64,000 nt of DNA, from NCBI RefSeq assembly GCF_000611675.1, contig NZ_JATV01000008.1, positions 186,001 to 250,000 on the forward strand, in the 5' to 3' direction. This stretch comes from Flavobacterium succinicans LMG 10402. GTDB lineage: Bacteria > Bacteroidota > Bacteroidia > Flavobacteriales > Flavobacteriaceae. The notes below the pieces were generated by a model. The model did no database searches and was not told the DNA's origin. It saw only the letters and a program-made list of their open reading frames with translations. Of the stretch, positions 24,699 through 33,235 are shown piece by piece (the stretch's first letter is position 1; the number at the start of each line of letters is the position of its first letter). The position numbers were made by a program, and so were the translations under genes.

Positions 24699-25426
24699 TA
24701 TTTCTTAAAAATTATTTGCTGATTTTGATCATTAAGATTTCAAACAAGTTTGGAAGAGGACTTGTTTTGAAGAAAAAAACATTTTCAAGTCAGTTTATTA
24801 TGGAAAGAAATTTTCCAGAAAACGAAAGTTTTAATTTTATTCAGGTTGGAGCAAATGATGGAATTAGCTTTGATTTTTTGTATTCTTTTGTTGTAAAAAG
24901 AAAATCTAGGGGTGTAGTAATTGAACCAGTTTTTGATTACTTCGAAGAATTACAATATAACTACAAGGAGTTTCCTGAAATTATCAAGATAAATAAAGCG
25001 GTTCATCCTTATGAAAATGAAATTGTTATTAATAAAATCGCACCCAATGCAATAGATAAATACCCTGATTGGGTTAAAGGAGTTGCTTCAATTGATGTTG
25101 ATCATCATTTAAAAACTGGAATTGATAGTAGTGATATTGTTCAAGAAAGGGTTGAGGCAAGTACTCTTATGGATATTTTGGAAACAAATTTTGATGCATC
25201 TTTTTTGGATTATTTTCAAGTTGATACTGAAGGTTTTGATTTTGAAGTTATAAAAATGATTGATTTTGGTGCGATAAGACCAAAAATGATTAAGTATGAA
25301 TCTGTTAATCTTAGTAAAGAAGATCAATACAAACTAAAAGTTTTATTGGAGAAAAATGGATACTACTTATTTAAGGAGTTTGGAGACACTGTTGGAGTAA
25401 ATTTAAGTAAGATAAAACTGTATTGA
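24695..25426 (+). CDS. FkbM family methyltransferase
   Basis: A 243-residue SAM-dependent methyltransferase overlapping wzt by 4 bp (ATGA). Motifs: FIQVGANDGISFD (48-60) as SAM motif I, VVIEPVFDYFEEL (74-86), and YFQVDTEGFDFEVIK (173-187) with Asp177 and Glu179. FkbM members O-methylate sugars or polyketides. Coupling to wzt suggests methylation of the glycan, possibly the terminal cap read by the Wzt C-domain, as in O-antigen systems whose chain end is methylated. It is AT-rich like the following genes. Confidence 0.85.
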   Translation: MIFLKNYLLILIIKISNKFGRGLVLKKKTFSSQFIMERNFPENESFNFIQVGANDGISFDFLYSFVVKRKSRGVVIEPVFDYFEELQYNYKEFPEIIKINKAVHPYENEIVINKIAPNAIDKYPDWVKGVASIDVDHHLKTGIDSSDIVQERVEASTLMDILETNFDASFLDYFQVDTEGFDFEVIKMIDFGAIRPKMIKYESVNLSKEDQYKLKVLLEKNGYYLFKEFGDTVGVNLSKIKLY

Positions 25427-26223
25427 TGATTCCAAAAGTTATTCATTTTTGTTGGTTTGGAGGAAAAAGTAAACCAAGACTTATTAAGGATTGTATTAGA
25501 TCTTGGAAACGACATTTGCCAGATTATGAAATAATTGAATGGAATGAGGGAAATTCAGATTTATCACATCCATTTGTAAAAGAAGCATATGATTTAAAAA
25601 AGTGGGCATTCGTATCTGATTATATTCGATTAAAAGCACTGTATGATTTTGGAGGTATTTATCTAGATACTGATATGATGGTTTTAAAACCGTTTGATAG
25701 TTTGTTAATCAATACTTGTTTTTTTGGTGCAGAAGATTCAGAATTTATAAGTTGTGGAATAATTGGAGCAGAAAGGGCTAATTGGTTTGTAAAAATAAGT
25801 TTAAATCATTATGATAATTTTCAATTTTCAAAGGAATTGAATTTAGGCATGCATACTATACCTAAAATAATTACAGATATTTTCCGAAAAGAATTTAAAT
25901 ACTATGATAATTTTGATGAATTTGCGAAGTTTGATAATCTAACAATTTTTCCTCCCGAATATTTTTATCCTTTACCTTTTTCTGAATCTGAAAATGTGAA
26001 AAAATATAAAGAATACATTAAAAGTGATACTTTGGCAGTTCATCTATGGAACTCTTCTTGGATACAGTATTCTGAGTATACGTATTTAAGAAAGGGAGAA
26101 TATAAAAAAGGGTTTGAAATTGTATTTGAAAATATAGTTTCAGAGAAGAAAATAAGTTGGAAATATATAAGGAAGATAGGTTCTTGTATAAAGGAATCTA
26201 TAAAATTAAAAAAAAATGAATAA
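25426..26223 (+). CDS. GT32 family glycosyltransferase with DXD motif
   Basis: A 265-residue GT-A enzyme. IPKVIHFCWFGG (2-13), WAFVSDYIRLKALYDFGG (60-77) and the metal/nucleotide motif YLDTDMMVL (79-87; Asp81, Asp83) define the OCH1/capsular GT32 (Gly_transf_sug) family. Members transfer galactose, mannose or GlcNAc; the donor here is unknown. The ATG at 25426 overlaps the stop of the FkbM gene (TGATG); the TTG at 25423 is less likely. Strongly AT-rich. Confidence 0.87.
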   Translation: MIPKVIHFCWFGGKSKPRLIKDCIRSWKRHLPDYEIIEWNEGNSDLSHPFVKEAYDLKKWAFVSDYIRLKALYDFGGIYLDTDMMVLKPFDSLLINTCFFGAEDSEFISCGIIGAERANWFVKISLNHYDNFQFSKELNLGMHTIPKIITDIFRKEFKYYDNFDEFAKFDNLTIFPPEYFYPLPFSESENVKKYKEYIKSDTLAVHLWNSSWIQYSEYTYLRKGEYKKGFEIVFENIVSEKKISWKYIRKIGSCIKESIKLKKNE

Positions 26224-26299
26224 CCCAAAGTCTCCATCATAATTCCCTGTAACAAATAGTATGTTTGGGTTGGATTAATTCAAAATCCAAAAAGATATA

Positions 26300-26321
26300 T
26301 GTACATTTTTCTGTACATTTG
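26300..26321 (+). promoter_or_regulatory. YefM-type operator overlapping the promoter -7 box
   Basis: Two TGTACA palindromes at 26300-26305 and 26312-26317 have centres exactly 12 bp apart, the spacing known from the E. coli yefM-yoeB operator. The second overlaps a perfect TAnnTTTG box (TACATTTG, 26314-26321), 17 bp before the antitoxin ATG. This implies autorepression by the antitoxin. Confidence 0.7.
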
Positions 26322-26337
26322 TAAATAAAAACAAATC

Positions 26338-26610
26338 ATGGAAGCAGTTAGTGTTACAGAGTTTAGAAACAATATCAAGAAATATTTGGATATTGCTAAA
26401 GAAGAAGAGTTAATTATTTATCGTTCCAAAAACGAATCTTTTGTGATAACGCCTCTGAAGAAAAGAGACAAAGATGAAAGTTTGTTGAGTCCAGCTCAAA
26501 AAAAAGCCATCGATGAGGCGTTAGAGGATGTAGCCAACGGTAATTTACATTCAAACGCGTCTGTTCAGGAAGAAACGAAGAAGCGTTTTCCTCACTTGTT
26601 CACTAGATAA
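26338..26610 (+). CDS. Phd/YefM family antitoxin
   Basis: A 90-residue protein: VSVTEFRNNIKKYLDIA (4-20) is the DNA-binding/dimerisation half, followed by LIIYRSKNESFVITPLKK, and an acidic flexible tail (from about 45) that would wrap the toxin. It should bind and repress its own promoter through the TGTACA pair 20 bp upstream. The cognate RelE-type toxin gene starts 2 bp later but has a premature stop. The frame is intact. It is flanked by two glycosyltransferase genes of the exported glycan. Confidence 0.87.
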   Translation: MEAVSVTEFRNNIKKYLDIAKEEELIIYRSKNESFVITPLKKRDKDESLLSPAQKKAIDEALEDVANGNLHSNASVQEETKKRFPHLFTR

Positions 26611-26612
26611 AT

Positions 26613-26906
26613 ATGATAGCAATCCTGTGGACCAATCGTGCGAGAAATGATTATTGGCAAAATATATCGTACTTAGAAGAAAAATGGACTTTGAAAGAAG
26701 TTTATCATTTTATGGATAAAGTGGAGGCGTTACTTGATTTGTTGGCAAATGGCAATCTTGCGTTTAAAACTACAAATTATAAATTTGTTTATTAAGTTCC
26801 CGTTGCCAAACACGTGAGTCTTTTTTACAAAGTTGCTTCAGATAACTCGATCGAATTATTACGTTTTTGGAACTCCTATCAAGATCCTGAAAAATTCACA
26901 TTATAG
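26613..26906 (+). pseudogene. RelE/YoeB-family toxin with a nonsense mutation
   Basis: ATG 26613 starts a 97-codon RelE-type frame (LWTNRARNDYWQNISYLEEK, 5-24). TAA at 26793-26795 ends it at 60 residues, but the same frame continues without any shift as VPVAKHVSLFYKVASDN and IELLRFWNSYQDPEK to TAG 26904-26906, the standard C-terminal half with the catalytic-face strands. A single base change (for example AAA to TAA) explains the loss. The truncated product lacks the HVSLFY and ELLRFW strands and should be inactive. Confidence 0.85.
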
Positions 26907-26920
26907 TCAGCACTTTTATT

Positions 26921-27760
26921 ATGTCGCCATTAGTTTCCATAATTGTACCCTGTTACAACCAAGCCCCATATTTGTCAGAGGCATTGCAATCCGTATTAGA
27001 GCAAACCTATGACAACTGGGAATGTATTATTGTTAACGATGGTAGTCCAGATAATACAAAGGAGGTAGCCCAAGAATGGGTAAAAAAAGATGCTAGATTT
27101 ATTTATTTGTATAAAGAAAATGGAGGATTGAGTAGCGCTAGGAATGCTGGTATTGCTATTGCTGAAGGAGAATTTATTCTTCCATTAGATTCAGATGATC
27201 GAATTGGTAAAGACTATACGTTATTAGCGATGAAAGCTTTTCAAGAAGATACTGATTTAAAATTGGTGTATTGCAAAGCAGAAAAATTCGGAGATGAATC
27301 GGGTAGCTGGAATTTACCTGATTTTTCCCTTTTGGAATTAGCTAGGCAAAATATGATTTTTTGTACTGCTTTTTATAGAAAAAAGGAATGGGAAAGAGTA
27401 GGAGGTTATGATGTTAATATGGTTTATGGGTGGGAAGATTGGGAATTTTGGATTACTGTTTTAAAACATGGGGGTGAAGTAAAATGTTTGGAGGAAGTTG
27501 GTTTTTACTATAGAGTAAAAGAGGTTTCAATGGCAAAGAAAATACTAGCAATAGATAAAAAAAGGCTAAAGGAATATATTTTAACCAAGCACATTGATTT
27601 TTTGGTCACTAGTTATGATACATTAATGGCTATAAATTATTCACATGTTTATAATCTTAGGAGTGAAAAATTTACAATTAATTTATTCACTCAAAATTTT
27701 TTTGGGTTTAGGATATTTAAACTTAATGTAAGTAAAAAATTAAAGCAATATTTTTCATGA
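26921..27760 (+). CDS. GT2 glycosyltransferase
   Basis: A 279-residue GT-A enzyme: PLVSIIVPCYNQAPYLSEAL (3-22), CIIVNDGSPDNT (35-46) with Asp40, SSARNAGI (71-78) and the metal-binding LDSDD (89-93). WEDWEFW near residue 156 is the usual acceptor-site ED motif. It starts 15 bp after the dead toxin gene and overlaps the next gene by 4 bp. GT2 is certain; donor and linkage are unknown. Confidence 0.88.
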   Translation: MSPLVSIIVPCYNQAPYLSEALQSVLEQTYDNWECIIVNDGSPDNTKEVAQEWVKKDARFIYLYKENGGLSSARNAGIAIAEGEFILPLDSDDRIGKDYTLLAMKAFQEDTDLKLVYCKAEKFGDESGSWNLPDFSLLELARQNMIFCTAFYRKKEWERVGGYDVNMVYGWEDWEFWITVLKHGGEVKCLEEVGFYYRVKEVSMAKKILAIDKKRLKEYILTKHIDFLVTSYDTLMAINYSHVYNLRSEKFTINLFTQNFFGFRIFKLNVSKKLKQYFS

Positions 27761-28596
27761 TTTCCCTCATCATTTGTTCCCGAACCACTGCATTGTCTGA
27801 ACTTCTTGTTCAAAATATCGAAAGTACCATTGGGTGTAATTTCGAGTGGATTGTTATTGATAATTCTGAAAACCGTTATTCTATTTTTGAGGCGTATAAT
27901 TTAGGAATCCAAAAGAGTAAGGGTAAGTATTTATGTTTTGTGCATGATGATGTTTTATTTCATACTCAAAGCTGGGGGCAAAGAATCGTTTCAATTTTTG
28001 AGAGTGATACTTCTATTGGTTTACTAGGTATTGCAGGAGCAAAAGTAAAGACAAAAATGCCATCAGCTTGGTGGGATTGTGATTCTCAATATATCAGGAT
28101 GCATTTAAAACAGCATTTTAAGAATGGAGAAGTCAGAGATTGGACCATTGGTCATCAGACAGCGCCATTAGAGGAGGTCGTAGCTATAGATGGCGTTTTT
28201 ATGATGGCAAGAAAAGACAATAGCATTAGATTTTTGGAAAGCCTTACCGGTTTTCATAACTATGATTTGAATTTGTCTTTTGAATATTTGCAAAAGGGTT
28301 ACAAAATTATGGTAACCAATTTAATTTATATTGAACATTTTTCAATAGGCAAATTAGACGCCGCTTGGTATGCATCTACTCTAAAAATTCATAACCATTA
28401 CCGTTCACTTTTGCCTAGGAAAGTTACTATATCGAACGATTTAAAATCATTAGAGTTTAAAAATGGTGCTCGCTTTTTGCAAGGATTGTGGGAGAATAGA
28501 ATGTTTAATAAAGCTATTGTTTTTTGGATGCGATTGATTGTATTAAAACCTATAAGTAGATTTCATTTTCATTTTTTAAAAAACATAATGTCCTAA
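27757..28596 (+). CDS. glycosyltransferase of the StrF-like GT2 subgroup
   Basis: A 279-residue protein with a compact GT-A start: MISLIICSRT (1-10), WIVIDNSENRYSIFEAYN (31-48), and FVHDDVLF (61-68) where the DXD equivalent is His63-Asp64-Asp65. This HDD form and the SIFEAYNxGI pattern match the StrF/Glyco_tranf_2_5 subgroup. It overlaps the preceding GT2 by 4 bp, and the next ATG follows its stop directly. No membrane segment is present. Donor unknown. Confidence 0.78.
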   Translation: MISLIICSRTTALSELLVQNIESTIGCNFEWIVIDNSENRYSIFEAYNLGIQKSKGKYLCFVHDDVLFHTQSWGQRIVSIFESDTSIGLLGIAGAKVKTKMPSAWWDCDSQYIRMHLKQHFKNGEVRDWTIGHQTAPLEEVVAIDGVFMMARKDNSIRFLESLTGFHNYDLNLSFEYLQKGYKIMVTNLIYIEHFSIGKLDAAWYASTLKIHNHYRSLLPRKVTISNDLKSLEFKNGARFLQGLWENRMFNKAIVFWMRLIVLKPISRFHFHFLKNIMS

Positions 28597-29487
28597 ATGC
28601 TAGCCATAATAATTCCATACTACAAACTCACTTTTTTCGAGGCTACCTTGCAGTCTTTGGCTGCACAAACCTGTCAGGATTTTAAGGTGTACATTGGTGA
28701 TGATGCTAGTGTAGAAGATCCTTCAATGTTGTTAGAAGGTTACAAAGGAAAGTTCGATTTTGTGTACCATCGCTTTGCAACCAATTTAGGAGGTGTATCT
28801 TTGACCCAACAATGGGAGCGTTGCATTGCATTATCGGGTAATGAAGAATGGTTGATGGTTTTGGGCGATGATGATGTTTTGGGAAGTAATGTAGTGGAAG
28901 CGTTTTATGAAAAATTGGAAGAAATTAAGCAAAATGGCTGTAATGTGATTAGATTTGCCACGCAAATCATAAATGGGGAGGGTAAATCAATTTCAGAAGT
29001 ATATGAACATCCTAAACTAGAAAACGCTACGGATGCTTTTTGGAGAAGAATTAATGGGGACACAAGGAGTTCTTTGAGTGAATACTTTTTTTCAAGAGTT
29101 ACTTATTCAAAATATGGATTCAAAGACTATCCTTTAGCATGGCATAGTGATGATATGGCTTGGTTGGAATTTGCAGATGGACAACCGATTTTTTCAATAA
29201 GCAATACGGTACTTTATATCCGGATGAGTAGTTTAAATATTTCAGGAAAAGAGGACAATCTCGCATTAAAAAAGGAAGCATCTTATTTTTTTTACGAGTC
29301 CATTGCAGCAGACTATTTATCTTATTTTGATAAAAAACAACGCATAAAATTATTAGCTAAAATAGAGAGCAAATTTTTTGAGCAAAAGCAAAAAGTTTTG
29401 TTTTTTGAAATTGTTAGATATCATTTGAAGTATACCACTCTATTGGATTTGACAAAGTTTTTTAGAAGGATTTACATTAATATTTAA
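28597..29487 (+). CDS. GT2 glycosyltransferase
   Basis: A 296-residue GT-A enzyme: LAIIIPYYKLTFFEATLQSL (2-21), VYIGDDASVEDP (31-42) and LGDDDVLG (89-96) as the metal site. A positively charged C-terminus follows DLTKFFRRI. The spacing to both neighbours is 0-4 bp, so it is cotranscribed with the whole AT-rich GT block. Substrate unknown. Confidence 0.85.
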   Translation: MLAIIIPYYKLTFFEATLQSLAAQTCQDFKVYIGDDASVEDPSMLLEGYKGKFDFVYHRFATNLGGVSLTQQWERCIALSGNEEWLMVLGDDDVLGSNVVEAFYEKLEEIKQNGCNVIRFATQIINGEGKSISEVYEHPKLENATDAFWRRINGDTRSSLSEYFFSRVTYSKYGFKDYPLAWHSDDMAWLEFADGQPIFSISNTVLYIRMSSLNISGKEDNLALKKEASYFFYESIAADYLSYFDKKQRIKLLAKIESKFFEQKQKVLFFEIVRYHLKYTTLLDLTKFFRRIYINI

Positions 29488-29491
29488 ACAT

Positions 29492-30394
29492 ATGGAACCA
29501 TTAGTTTCTATCATTATTCCTACTTACAATAGGGCACACTTAATTAATGAAACGCTTGACAGTATATTGGCTCAAACTTATGTTAATTGGGAATGTATTG
29601 TTGTGGAAGATGGCTCCACAGACAATACAGAGGAGGTCATAAATAGCTATATAAAAAAAGATGCTCGTTTTCAATACCATCATAGACCCAAAGAGAGACT
29701 AAAGGGAGGGAATGCTGCTAGAAATTATGGTTTTGAATTATGTAATGGAGATTATGTTAATTGGTTTGATAGTGATGATGTGATGTTCCCTAATCATATT
29801 GAGTGTAAAGTTAATTTGATATTGAATTCAGATTTTGACTTTGTTGTTTGTAAAGGAGCTATCTATGAAAGTTTACCAATATTAGAACTGTCACCTTGGC
29901 CATTACATTTGAATGGGAATGTGTTACTAAATCATATAAGAGGTAGAATTTCTTTTGGTACAAATGGTCCTTTATTTAAAAAGGATTTTTTAAGGAATAA
30001 AGAATTTCTTTTTGATGAGACCTTAACAGATAGACAAGAATGGGAGTTTTTTAATAGGCTGTTGATGAAATATCCTAGTATTGCAATGTATGAGAATTCG
30101 CTGTATTATTATCGGAGTTTAAAAACAGGAATAAGAGGTCAAAATAATTTTGATAATAGTAAAAGTGGAGTTGTGGCAGAAAGATTAACTCTGTTAAATG
30201 TTAATAAGTATGTAACTTTTAATAGAGAGGAGGATTATATTTACAGAAAAATGGTGTTTAGAAGAGGATTGGATTTTTTTAAAAGTTTTCCATTAAAAAC
30301 TAAAATTAGGTTACTCCCTTATATTTTGAATACATTTGTGATTGCTCTTAATTTAAACTTTTTAAAAGTTTATTTTCTAAATAAAAGTAGATAA
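29492..30394 (+). CDS. GT2 glycosyltransferase
   Basis: A 300-residue GT-A enzyme: PLVSIIIPTYNRAHLINETL (3-22), CIVVEDGSTDNT (35-46), GGNAARNYGF (72-81) and the metal site WFDSDD (91-96). DRQEWEFFNRLL later in the protein is the acceptor-site region. It is related to the GT2 at 26921 by motif spacing. It starts 4 bp after the preceding gene and has strong AT bias. Confidence 0.87.
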   Translation: MEPLVSIIIPTYNRAHLINETLDSILAQTYVNWECIVVEDGSTDNTEEVINSYIKKDARFQYHHRPKERLKGGNAARNYGFELCNGDYVNWFDSDDVMFPNHIECKVNLILNSDFDFVVCKGAIYESLPILELSPWPLHLNGNVLLNHIRGRISFGTNGPLFKKDFLRNKEFLFDETLTDRQEWEFFNRLLMKYPSIAMYENSLYYYRSLKTGIRGQNNFDNSKSGVVAERLTLLNVNKYVTFNREEDYIYRKMVFRRGLDFFKSFPLKTKIRLLPYILNTFVIALNLNFLKVYFLNKSR

Positions 30395-30433
30395 TCAATT
30401 TTATGTTTTGCTATTGATTCAATATAGTTTTAA

Positions 30434-31288
30434 ATGAAAAATTTCTTTTTAGTCATCCCTACTCGAGATCGTATTGGTTTTCTTTCTAATCTGTTGTTAG
30501 ATTTGAACGCTTTTGCCTCTTATATATCTCAGGTAGTTATAGTGGATCAAAGTATCGAAGATTACACCATTAATCTTGAAAAGCTGCAATTGAACTATTC
30601 ATACACTTTAATTAAAAATGACCGAAGTCATTCCGTGAATCATTCTCGAAATCAAGCTTTGGCTTTTTATAAAGACGAAGAATGGTTGTTTTTTTTGGAC
30701 GATGATTTACGCATACCCTGGCAGGCCTTTGAACAAATTGTTGACACTGTAAAGCCTAATGTTATTGATGTACTGATTCCTGGGATTCAATTTGATGGGA
30801 TGAAAGAACAGGGGTTTGAGTATCACACTATTTTAGATACCATTGCTAAGCCTCATAATTTCTCAAAAGGGCGGTTTCGTTTACAAGTATGTTCGGGGCT
30901 CAATATTGTAAAAAGAGAGATGTTTAAGGAAGCGGGTTTTTACTTTGATGAGCATTTTACGATTTGGGGTGACGATTGGGATTACGGCATGCGCTTGTTG
31001 CAAGCTGGAGCGAACATCTATTTTGATCCGCGAATTTTGGTGGAGCACTTACATGCTCCTTCGGGAGGACAAAGAGACAAAGGAAAAACATTGGATGTTG
31101 ATTTAGAAAAACAAAAACTCTATTTTTACTTTTATCGCAAACATTTTTCAAAAACGGTATTAAAACAGCAGTTTTATTTGAGGGTTATTGAAGGGGTTAA
31201 GATTTTATTTAGCTCGTTTAATATTTCACAGCTTAAGAATACTTTAAAAGGGTATAGGATGTCAAAAAATGAAAAAATGTATATATAA
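30434..31288 (+). CDS. GT2 glycosyltransferase
   Basis: A 284-residue GT-A enzyme: FLVIPTRDRIGFLSNLLLDL (5-24), QVVIVDQS (33-40), HSRNQAL (70-76) and FFLDDDLRIP (86-95) as the metal site. HFTIWGDDWDYGMRLLQAG is the acceptor-site motif. GC content is somewhat higher than in its neighbours in the middle of the gene. It resembles galactofuranosyl/rhamnosyl-type GT2 proteins in layout, but the substrate cannot be told. Confidence 0.85.
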   Translation: MKNFFLVIPTRDRIGFLSNLLLDLNAFASYISQVVIVDQSIEDYTINLEKLQLNYSYTLIKNDRSHSVNHSRNQALAFYKDEEWLFFLDDDLRIPWQAFEQIVDTVKPNVIDVLIPGIQFDGMKEQGFEYHTILDTIAKPHNFSKGRFRLQVCSGLNIVKREMFKEAGFYFDEHFTIWGDDWDYGMRLLQAGANIYFDPRILVEHLHAPSGGQRDKGKTLDVDLEKQKLYFYFYRKHFSKTVLKQQFYLRVIEGVKILFSSFNISQLKNTLKGYRMSKNEKMYI

Positions 31289-31306
31289 AATAAATGCTAT
31301 TTTAAA

Positions 31307-32029
31307 ATGAATATAAGAATGTTACTATATGGATTAAAAACAAAATTAGATAGAAGAACAAGAATTTTGATGTCTAGTTTATTTGAAAAAAGTAAGTTTT
31401 ATAATCGATATGTTTTTTCGAAAATTTATAATGATGATTTATTCAATGTAAAAGCAAATAATAATTATTCTATTTCAAAATCTGGCCCAGGTTCTGATTT
31501 AATTCAAACTAAAGAAATAATTAAGATATTGCCTAATATTATTAAAAAATATGAAATCAAAAGTATTTTAGATATTCCTTGTGGGGATTTTTACTGGATG
31601 AATAAAATTGATTTATTAGACTCTGATTATATTGGCGCCGATATTGTTGATAGGTTAATAAAAAAAAATAAAACAACTTTCACTAAGGATAAAGTAAATT
31701 TTATTTCACTAGATATATTAAATGATCAATTGCCGAAAGTTGATTTAATTCTTTGTAGAGATTTATTTGTTCATCTAAAAAATGAACAAATAAAAGTAGC
31801 TATTCAAAATATAAAAAAAAGCGGATCCAAATATCTTTTAACAACTAGTTTTAAAGAAAAATTATCGAATTCTGAAAACACAGAAATAGGATACTGGAGG
31901 CCTATAAATTTGGAAATCGAACCTTTTAACTATAAAAATGTAATAGACGAAATTTTTGAAAATTGCACTGAATTAAACAAGAATTCTTCAGACAAATATT
32001 TATTGATGTTTGAGATTAGAGATTTATAG
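31307..32029 (+). CDS. class I SAM-dependent methyltransferase
   Basis: A 240-residue Rossmann-fold methyltransferase: SKSGPGSDLIQTKEI (58-72), SILDIPCGDFYWMNKID (86-102) as SAM motif I, GADIVDRLI (110-118) and LILCRDLFVHL. The FYWM-type motif I is found in small enzymes of surface-polysaccharide loci. It lies between glycosyltransferases and is extremely AT-rich. Probably O-methylates a sugar; the position is unknown. It is the second methyltransferase of the locus after the FkbM enzyme. Confidence 0.8.
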   Translation: MNIRMLLYGLKTKLDRRTRILMSSLFEKSKFYNRYVFSKIYNDDLFNVKANNNYSISKSGPGSDLIQTKEIIKILPNIIKKYEIKSILDIPCGDFYWMNKIDLLDSDYIGADIVDRLIKKNKTTFTKDKVNFISLDILNDQLPKVDLILCRDLFVHLKNEQIKVAIQNIKKSGSKYLLTTSFKEKLSNSENTEIGYWRPINLEIEPFNYKNVIDEIFENCTELNKNSSDKYLLMFEIRDL

Positions 32030-32031
32030 TT

Positions 32032-33186
32032 TTGGAAAAAAGAATTTTAATATTTGGCCCAATAGGAGATTTCGGCGGAAGAGAACTTGAAAGTGGGTTT
32101 ATAGCTTCTGTTTTATCTTCAAAATTTGATGTAGCTATTTGTAGTAGTGGAACTATCTCAGAAAAATCCCAATTTTTTGATTTTAATAAAGGACTCAACG
32201 TTTTTTCTGTAAACCAATTGTTGTTTGATAAATATTGGATTATTCGAATTTTGGCCTACTTAAGCTTTTTAAAAAATAAATCTAAAGGAATTATAAGTAG
32301 CTATTCTAATAATTTAATTATTAAGCGTTTTTTTAATTATGAGAAAAAAACACAAATTGTTTTGGATGAATTAATAAGTGATTATGATTTAATATTTATA
32401 TGCGCTCAGTTGACTTCTGGATTAATAGATGAGGTAATTAAGATTTCGAAAGATAAAGGTAAAAAAGTGATTTTTAGGACTACAGGTGCCATTACTGAAA
32501 TTGATTTTGCTTTTATTACTGAAGTAGATTGTTTCATACATCATTCTTTAAATAATGCTAAAAGGATAGAAGATTATAAGCCGCATCGTTATGAAATTAT
32601 TGATCAATGTGCTTATCATGAAAGAGACTTGTTGAAAATCCCAATTTTAAAAAGTAATGTAAAAACATTTTTAACTGTATCGCGATTAGTTAAAGAGAAA
32701 AATATTGATGTCATTATAAAAGCATTTCAAAAATCTAAAAGAGCTGGTGATAGGTTATTTGTTATTGGAGATGGTTTAGAATATGATAATTTGCTAAAAA
32801 TAGCAGCAGTAGATGAAGATGTTATTTTTACAGGGTTAGTTTCTAATGCCGATTTATACAAATATTTTTCATTTGCGGATTGTGTAATTATTTCTTATTT
32901 TGAATTGGAAACAGGTCCTTTAACTGGGATAGAGGCAATGGCCGCATCTCGATTAATAATATCATCTCGAACTGGTGCGATGCAAGAGAGAATTCCATTT
33001 AATAATTTTTGGCATAATAATACAGAGTCAGATATTGTTGAGCAAATTAATTTGGTTAAACAATTAAATAATGTGGAGATTTTTGAAATGTCAAAAAATA
33101 TAAGAAATAGGTATTTACAAGAGTATTCTTTGAAAAATATTGCACATAAATATTTGGATATCGTAGAAGCTATAGTTGTCAATTAA
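32032..33186 (+). CDS. GT4 glycosyltransferase
   Basis: A 384-residue GT-B enzyme starting at TTG 32032, 2 bp after the methyltransferase. No upstream ATG exists, and the glycine-rich ILIFGPIGDFGGRELESGF (5-23) must be included. The C-terminal half has TFLTVSRLVKEKNIDVIIKA, LFVIGDGLEYDNL, FTGLVSNADLYKYF and the donor motif FELETGPLTGIEAMA, a retaining-GT EX7E pair. Retaining GT4; donor unknown. Confidence 0.83.
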   Translation: MEKRILIFGPIGDFGGRELESGFIASVLSSKFDVAICSSGTISEKSQFFDFNKGLNVFSVNQLLFDKYWIIRILAYLSFLKNKSKGIISSYSNNLIIKRFFNYEKKTQIVLDELISDYDLIFICAQLTSGLIDEVIKISKDKGKKVIFRTTGAITEIDFAFITEVDCFIHHSLNNAKRIEDYKPHRYEIIDQCAYHERDLLKIPILKSNVKTFLTVSRLVKEKNIDVIIKAFQKSKRAGDRLFVIGDGLEYDNLLKIAAVDEDVIFTGLVSNADLYKYFSFADCVIISYFELETGPLTGIEAMAASRLIISSRTGAMQERIPFNNFWHNNTESDIVEQINLVKQLNNVEIFEMSKNIRNRYLQEYSLKNIAHKYLDIVEAIVVN

Positions 33187-33235
33187 AAGATTTGTAGATT
33201 GAATAAAATTAATTTGCAAAAAAAAATAATTATAA

